DNA of 64,000 nt, from the NCBI RefSeq assembly GCF_004361855.1, contig NZ_SNWQ01000034.1, positions 1 to 64,000 of the forward strand. The letters are read 5' to 3'. A program made the translations under genes and the position numbers. The notes beneath the pieces are model-generated. The model searched no databases. It was not told the DNA's origin and saw nothing but the letters and a program-made list of their open reading frames with translations. This document shows, in pieces, positions 60,301 to 64,000 of the stretch. The first letter of the stretch is position 1; each line of letters begins with the position of its first letter. Source of the stretch: Kribbella caucasensis. Lineage in GTDB: Bacteria > Actinomycetota > Actinomycetes > Propionibacteriales > Kribbellaceae.

Positions 60301-61292
60301 CCGGGGCTGCCGCGCTCCGGCTCGGCGCGTTCGCCGGTGCGCTGGCGCTGGCGTTCGCCGGCGCCTTCGCGATCGGCTCCGCGGCGGATCCGGTCGCGGC
60401 AGCCGACCCGGCGAAGGAGCAGCCCGCGATGAGTGGCATGAGTGAAGACGGCCACGAGACGGGATCCGCTGAAGGTCACGGCGACTCGGGTGCGCAACCA
60501 CCCGGGCTCGCGGTGTCCCAGTCCGGCTACACCCTGGTGCCGGCGACCACGTTCTTCCAGCCGAAGAAGCAGGAGAACCTGAAGTTCACGATCCAGGGTC
60601 CGGACGGTAAACCCGTCACGCAGTACACGAAGACGCATGAGAAGGACCTGCACCTGATCGCCGTACGACGCGACCTGTCCGGCTTCCACCACGTCCACCC
60701 GACGATGGACTCCAACGGCACGTGGAGCATCCCCTTCACGTTCACAGCCGGTGGGACGTGGCGGTTGTTCGCCGACTTCCAGCCGGCCGCGCACGGCCAG
60801 ACGCTGACCCTCGGCACCGACGTCAACGTGTCCGGGCTCTACGTCCCGGTCCCGGTGAGCGAGCCGGCGAGCGTGTTCAGCGTCGACGGGTACGACGTGA
60901 CGCTGGCCGGGAATCCCGCGGCGGGCAAGGAGTCCGCGTTGACCTTCACCATCAGCAAGGGCGGTCAGCCGGTGAAGGACCTGCAGCCGTACCTCGGCGC
61001 CTTCGGGCACCTGGTGTCGTTGCGCGGTGGCGACCTCGCCTACCTGCACACGCATCCGGCGCAGGAGGCGAAGGCCGGGCAGAAGGGTGGTCCCGGGATC
61101 GAGTTCGCGACCACGTTCCCGACGGCCGGGACCTACAGCCTGTTCCTGGACTTCCAGCACGCGGGCAAGGTCCGCACCGCCGAGTTCACCGTGCACGTCG
61201 GCGCCACCGGCACCCCGATCGTCCCGCCGGCCACGCTGCCCGCCGAAACGCCGACGCCCGGCCACGAGACCACCCCGCACGGCCACTCCTGA
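60297..61292 (+). CDS. Exported His/Met-rich protein of the copper operon
   Basis: The protein has 331 residues. An N-terminal hydrophobic stretch (about 5-35, ending AADPVAAAD) looks like a signal or anchor. A Met/His/Gly/Ser-rich linker follows (MSGMSEDGHETGSAEGHGDSG, split over 45-65). Two beta-sandwich domains contain clustered His (HEKDLHLIAV, GFHHVHPTM, AYLHTHPAQE), and the tail ends in HETTPHGHS. The position between copZ and copA and the ligand-rich sequence indicate copper binding outside the membrane. Family not named. Confidence 0.85.
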   Translation: MTGAAALRLGAFAGALALAFAGAFAIGSAADPVAAADPAKEQPAMSGMSEDGHETGSAEGHGDSGAQPPGLAVSQSGYTLVPATTFFQPKKQENLKFTIQGPDGKPVTQYTKTHEKDLHLIAVRRDLSGFHHVHPTMDSNGTWSIPFTFTAGGTWRLFADFQPAAHGQTLTLGTDVNVSGLYVPVPVSEPASVFSVDGYDVTLAGNPAAGKESALTFTISKGGQPVKDLQPYLGAFGHLVSLRGGDLAYLHTHPAQEAKAGQKGGPGIEFATTFPTAGTYSLFLDFQHAGKVRTAEFTVHVGATGTPIVPPATLPAETPTPGHETTPHGHS

Positions 61293-61308
61293 AAGGAGGC
61301 ACACGACC

Positions 61309-63543
61309 ATGACGACCCCACAACCGGGCAACTCCGTCGAGCTCACCATCGGTGGCATGACGTGCGCCTCCTGCGCCGCCCGGGTCGAGAAGAAGCTGAA
61401 CCGGATGGACGGCGTGACCGCCACGGTGAACTACGCCACCGAGAAGGCGAAGGTCACCTACACCGACGGCATCAGCACCGACGACCTGGTCGCGACCGTC
61501 GAGGCCACCGGCTACACAGCCGCGCTCCCCGCTCCCCCGGTCGCCGACGAGGAACCGCCGGATGAGCTCAAGCCGCTGCGCGAACGCCTGATCACCAGCG
61601 TCGTGCTGGCGGTCCCGGTGATCGCGCTGGGCATGATCCCCGCGCTGCAGTTCGACTTCTGGCAATGGGCCTCGCTGACGCTGGCCGCGCCGGTGGTCAC
61701 CTGGGCGGCCTGGCCGTTCCACAAGGCGGCCTGGACCAACCTGCGGCACGGTGCCGCGACGATGGACACACTGATCTCGCTGGGCGTGGTGAGCGCGTTC
61801 CTCTGGTCGCTCTACGCGCTGTTCATCGGCGGTGCGGGCGAGCCGGGGATGACGATGCCGTTCACGTTGATCCCGTCCCGCGGCAGCGGCGCCGAGGAGA
61901 TCTACCTCGAGGTCGCCGCCGGGGTGACCACGTTCATCCTGGCCGGCCGGTACTTCGAGGCACGGGCCAAGCGCCGTTCGGGGGCCGCCCTTCGAGCCCT
62001 GCTCGAGCTGGGCGCCAAGGACGTCGCCGTACTTCGGGACGGCGGCGAGGTCCGGATCCCGGCCGACCAACTTGCCGTTGGCAACGAGTTCGTCGTGCGG
62101 CCGGGCGAGAAGATCGCCACCGACGGAGTGATCGTGACCGGGAGCAGCGCGGTCGACGCGTCGATGCTGACCGGCGAATCCGTGCCGGTCGAGGTCGGCG
62201 AAGGCGATGCCGTCGTCGGCGCCACGGTCAACGCGGGCGGCCGGCTCGTCGTACGGGCGACCCGGGTCGGTGCCGACACGCAGCTGGCCCAGATGGCCCG
62301 GCTCGTCGAGGATGCGCAGAACGGGAAGGCCGCGGTACAGCGGTTGGCCGACCGGGTGTCCGGGGTATTCGTGCCGATCGTGATCGGGCTGGCGCTGGCC
62401 ACCCTCGGGTTCTGGCTCGGCAACGGGTCTCCGGCCGAGGTGGCGTTCACCGCGGCCGTGGCGGTGCTGATCATCGCGTGCCCATGTGCGCTCGGCCTGG
62501 CGACTCCGACCGCGTTGCTCGTCGGGACCGGACGGGGTGCGCAGCTGGGGATCCTGATCAAGGGTCCGGAGGTGCTGGAGTCCACCCGGCGCGTCGACAC
62601 CGTCGTACTGGACAAGACCGGCACCGTGACGACCGGCCGGATGGCGTTGGTCGACGTACTGCTGGCCGAAGGCGAGGACCGGTCCGCCGTACTGCGGCTG
62701 GCGGGGGCGCTGGAGCACTCCAGTGAGCACCCGATCGCGGCGGCGATCGCGCGGGCCGCGACCGATGAGGTCGGCAGGCTGCCCGAGGTCGAGGACTTCG
62801 GCAACGTCGAGGGCCTCGGTGTTCAGGGCATCGTCGACGGCCACGCGGTTCTGGTCGGGCGGACCCGGCTGCTCGAGGAGTGGAGCCAGTACCTGCCCGA
62901 CAACCTCGCGCATGCCAAGGAACACGCCGAGGCCGACGGCAGTACGGCGGTCGCGGTCGGCTGGGACGGCAAGGCGCGGGCCGTGCTCGTGGTCGCCGAC
63001 ACGGTGAAGCCCAGCTCGGCCGAGGCGATCCAGCAGCTCCGTGCGCTGGGGCTGCGGCCGGTCCTGCTCACCGGCGACAACGCGGCAGTGGCCAACAAGG
63101 TCGCGGCCGAGGTCGGCGTCGACGAGGTGATCGCCGAAGTACTCCCGGGCGACAAGGTCGACGCGGTGAAGAAGCTGCAGGCCGAGGGCCGAGTGGTCGC
63201 GATGGTCGGCGACGGTGTGAACGACGCGGCCGCCCTGGCCCAGGCCGACCTCGGCCTCAGCATGGGCACCGGCACCGACGTGGCGATCGAGGCCTCCGAC
63301 CTGACCCTGGTCCGCGGCGACCTCCGCTCGGCGGCGGACGCCATCCGCCTCTCCCGCAGCACCCTCCGCACGATCAAGGGCAACCTCTTCTGGGCCTTCG
63401 CCTACAACGTAGCCGCCATCCCCCTGGCCGCGGCCGGCCTCCTCAACCCCATGCTGGCCGGCGCCGCCATGGCCTTCAGCTCCATCTTCGTAGTAACCAA
63501 CAGCCTCCGCCTCCGCCGCTTCCAACCCCTCAACGGCAGCTGA
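61309..63543 (+). CDS. copA: CopA copper-exporting P-type ATPase
   Basis: The product has 744 residues; the ATG follows GAAAGGAGG. One N-terminal HMA domain (GGMTCASCAARV), eight membrane helices, TGES loop (MLTGESVPVEVG), the copper-transport CPC in IIACPCALGLATP, phosphorylated Asp in VVLDKTGTVTTG, the HP motif in SSEHPIAAA and hinge MVGDGVNDAAAL are all present: a complete P1B-1 Cu(I) efflux pump. Last gene of the csoR operon. Confidence 0.96.
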   Translation: MTTPQPGNSVELTIGGMTCASCAARVEKKLNRMDGVTATVNYATEKAKVTYTDGISTDDLVATVEATGYTAALPAPPVADEEPPDELKPLRERLITSVVLAVPVIALGMIPALQFDFWQWASLTLAAPVVTWAAWPFHKAAWTNLRHGAATMDTLISLGVVSAFLWSLYALFIGGAGEPGMTMPFTLIPSRGSGAEEIYLEVAAGVTTFILAGRYFEARAKRRSGAALRALLELGAKDVAVLRDGGEVRIPADQLAVGNEFVVRPGEKIATDGVIVTGSSAVDASMLTGESVPVEVGEGDAVVGATVNAGGRLVVRATRVGADTQLAQMARLVEDAQNGKAAVQRLADRVSGVFVPIVIGLALATLGFWLGNGSPAEVAFTAAVAVLIIACPCALGLATPTALLVGTGRGAQLGILIKGPEVLESTRRVDTVVLDKTGTVTTGRMALVDVLLAEGEDRSAVLRLAGALEHSSEHPIAAAIARAATDEVGRLPEVEDFGNVEGLGVQGIVDGHAVLVGRTRLLEEWSQYLPDNLAHAKEHAEADGSTAVAVGWDGKARAVLVVADTVKPSSAEAIQQLRALGLRPVLLTGDNAAVANKVAAEVGVDEVIAEVLPGDKVDAVKKLQAEGRVVAMVGDGVNDAAALAQADLGLSMGTGTDVAIEASDLTLVRGDLRSAADAIRLSRSTLRTIKGNLFWAFAYNVAAIPLAAAGLLNPMLAGAAMAFSSIFVVTNSLRLRRFQPLNGS

Positions 63544-63563
63544 ACCGGTCTCGTCCGGGGACC

Positions 63564-63628
63564 GTGAACAACAACTGGGGACCTTGAACAAGGTATTTCC
63601 TTGTTCAAGGTCCCGCTTTGTTGTTCAC
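63564..63628. terminator. Nested double inverted repeat, bidirectional terminator
   Basis: Outer arms GTGAACAACAA (63564-63574) and TTGTTGTTCAC (63618-63628) enclose inner arms GGGACCTTGAACAAGG (63578-63593) and CCTTGTTCAAGGTCCC (63599-63614) around TATTT. Both pairs are perfect. It lies between convergent copA and the GH13 gene. Confidence 0.8.
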
Positions 63629-63630
63629 AG

Positions 63631-64000
63631 TCAGCGGATCCAGGCTGTGGTGTCGCTGGGGAGTTGGGCGTTGTCGAGGGGGGCGCTGGTCAGGAGTAGT
63701 TCGATGTGGGGCGGTAGATCGATGGGGTTTGGGGTGAGGTTGGTGATGGAGGTCAGGCCGGAGTCTCGGGTGAAGGTGAGGATGCCGGGCGGTGAGTCGA
63801 GCCAGGTCAAACTGCCGTCGCCTAGGTGGGTGCGGCGGATTTTCAGGGCGTTGCGGTAGAGGGCGAGCATGGAGTTTTGGTCGGCTTGCTGGGATTCGGC
63901 GGTGAGGTTCTTCCAGTCGGTGGGTTGCGGGAGCCAGGGGGTACCGGCGCCGAAGCCGAAGGGGGTTTCCTGGCCGGACCACGGTAGGGGCACTCGGCAA
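63631..64000 (-). CDS. GH13 alpha-glucosidase/oligo-glucosidase, C-terminal part (runs off the window)
   Basis: The last about 122 residues are present and the 5' end lies beyond 64000. CRVPLPWSGQETPFGFG and WLPQPTDWKNLTAESQQADQNSML, then LYRNALKIRRTH, are the conserved end of the GH13 barrel in alpha-glucosidases and oligo-1,6-glucosidases. A C-terminal beta domain with LTFTRDSGLTSITNLT ends the protein. No catalytic residues are within the window. Confidence 0.88.
   Translation of the reverse strand, partial: CRVPLPWSGQETPFGFGAGTPWLPQPTDWKNLTAESQQADQNSMLALYRNALKIRRTHLGDGSLTWLDSPPGILTFTRDSGLTSITNLTPNPIDLPPHIELLLTSAPLDNAQLPSDTTAWIR

Noticed and set aside
61186..63591. Minus-strand frame of about 800 codons opposite copA
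   Set aside because: It is antisense to an intact copper ATPase with all catalytic motifs.

Overview
The window is chromosomal DNA of a high-GC, spore-former-type actinomycete. Evidence includes GC-rich third codon positions, frequent GTG starts, GTGA/ATGA stop-start overlaps, an AfsR/SARP-type BTAD regulator with WD40 repeats, an MsiK-type sugar ATPase, a snapalysin-family protease, SoxR, and many TetR/LacI/ROK/IclR regulators. Gene content resembles Kribbella and relatives, but no rRNA or marker gene here settles the genus. No CRISPR array, rRNA, complete tRNA or insertion sequence is visible.

Layout. (1) 1-4162 looks like the decaying end of an integrated element. It holds frameshifted remnants, a GmrSD-type (DUF262/DUF1524) restriction protein with two extra C-terminal modules, and at its right edge an isolated 3' tRNA fragment that looks like an attachment site. 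(2) 4.2-16.2 kb is a patchwork of small regulatory and catabolic genes: a broken ATPase/TPR regulator, three TetR-type regulators (two with clear repeat operators beside divergent targets), a hemerythrin, a DUF6345 (caspase-fold-like) gene with a partner, and an MBL/FAD-monooxygenase pair. (3) 16.4-20.6 kb is one very large BTAD-NTPase-WD40 regulator. (4) 20.7-24.2 kb is a metal locus: a DtxR-family regulator, a Tat-exported multicopper oxidase and a ZIP transporter in overlapping frames, divergent from a Cys-rich peptide and a CsoR/CstR-type sensor. (5) 24.3-28.9 kb holds a zinc metalloprotease with a small partner, a two-repeat lipoprotein and a DUF998 membrane protein. (6) 29.0-35.5 kb is a glycerol/dihydroxyacetone module: glpF-dhaK-dhaL-dhaM, with the PTS proteins EIIA, HPr and full-length enzyme I fused in one chain, and a divergent IclR regulator. 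(7) 35.5-51 kb handles carbohydrate: a GH1 beta-glucosidase with an MFS carrier, a large secreted penicillin-acylase-like hydrolase, a SelA-like PLP enzyme, and a five-gene beta-galactoside operon (binding protein, two permeases, GH35, ROK regulator). (8) 51-59.6 kb contains a DEAD-box helicase with a disordered Arg/Tyr-rich N-terminus, soxR, a snapalysin, a LacI regulator divergent from msiK, and a two-gene ABC exporter. (9) 59.6-63.5 kb is a copper-resistance operon csoR-copZ-secreted protein-copA headed by three CsoR-type boxes. The 3' end of a GH13 glucosidase gene closes the window.

How they work together. The beta-galactoside importer lacks its own ATPase, and MsiK encoded 6 kb away can energise it. 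GlpF brings in glycerol or dihydroxyacetone, which the DhaKLM complex phosphorylates using PEP. The copper operon is self-contained: sensor, chaperone, exported His/Met-rich protein and efflux ATPase. The DtxR operon probably handles manganese, iron or zinc together with copper-dependent oxidation at the cell surface. All functional statements are from sequence motifs and family knowledge only.
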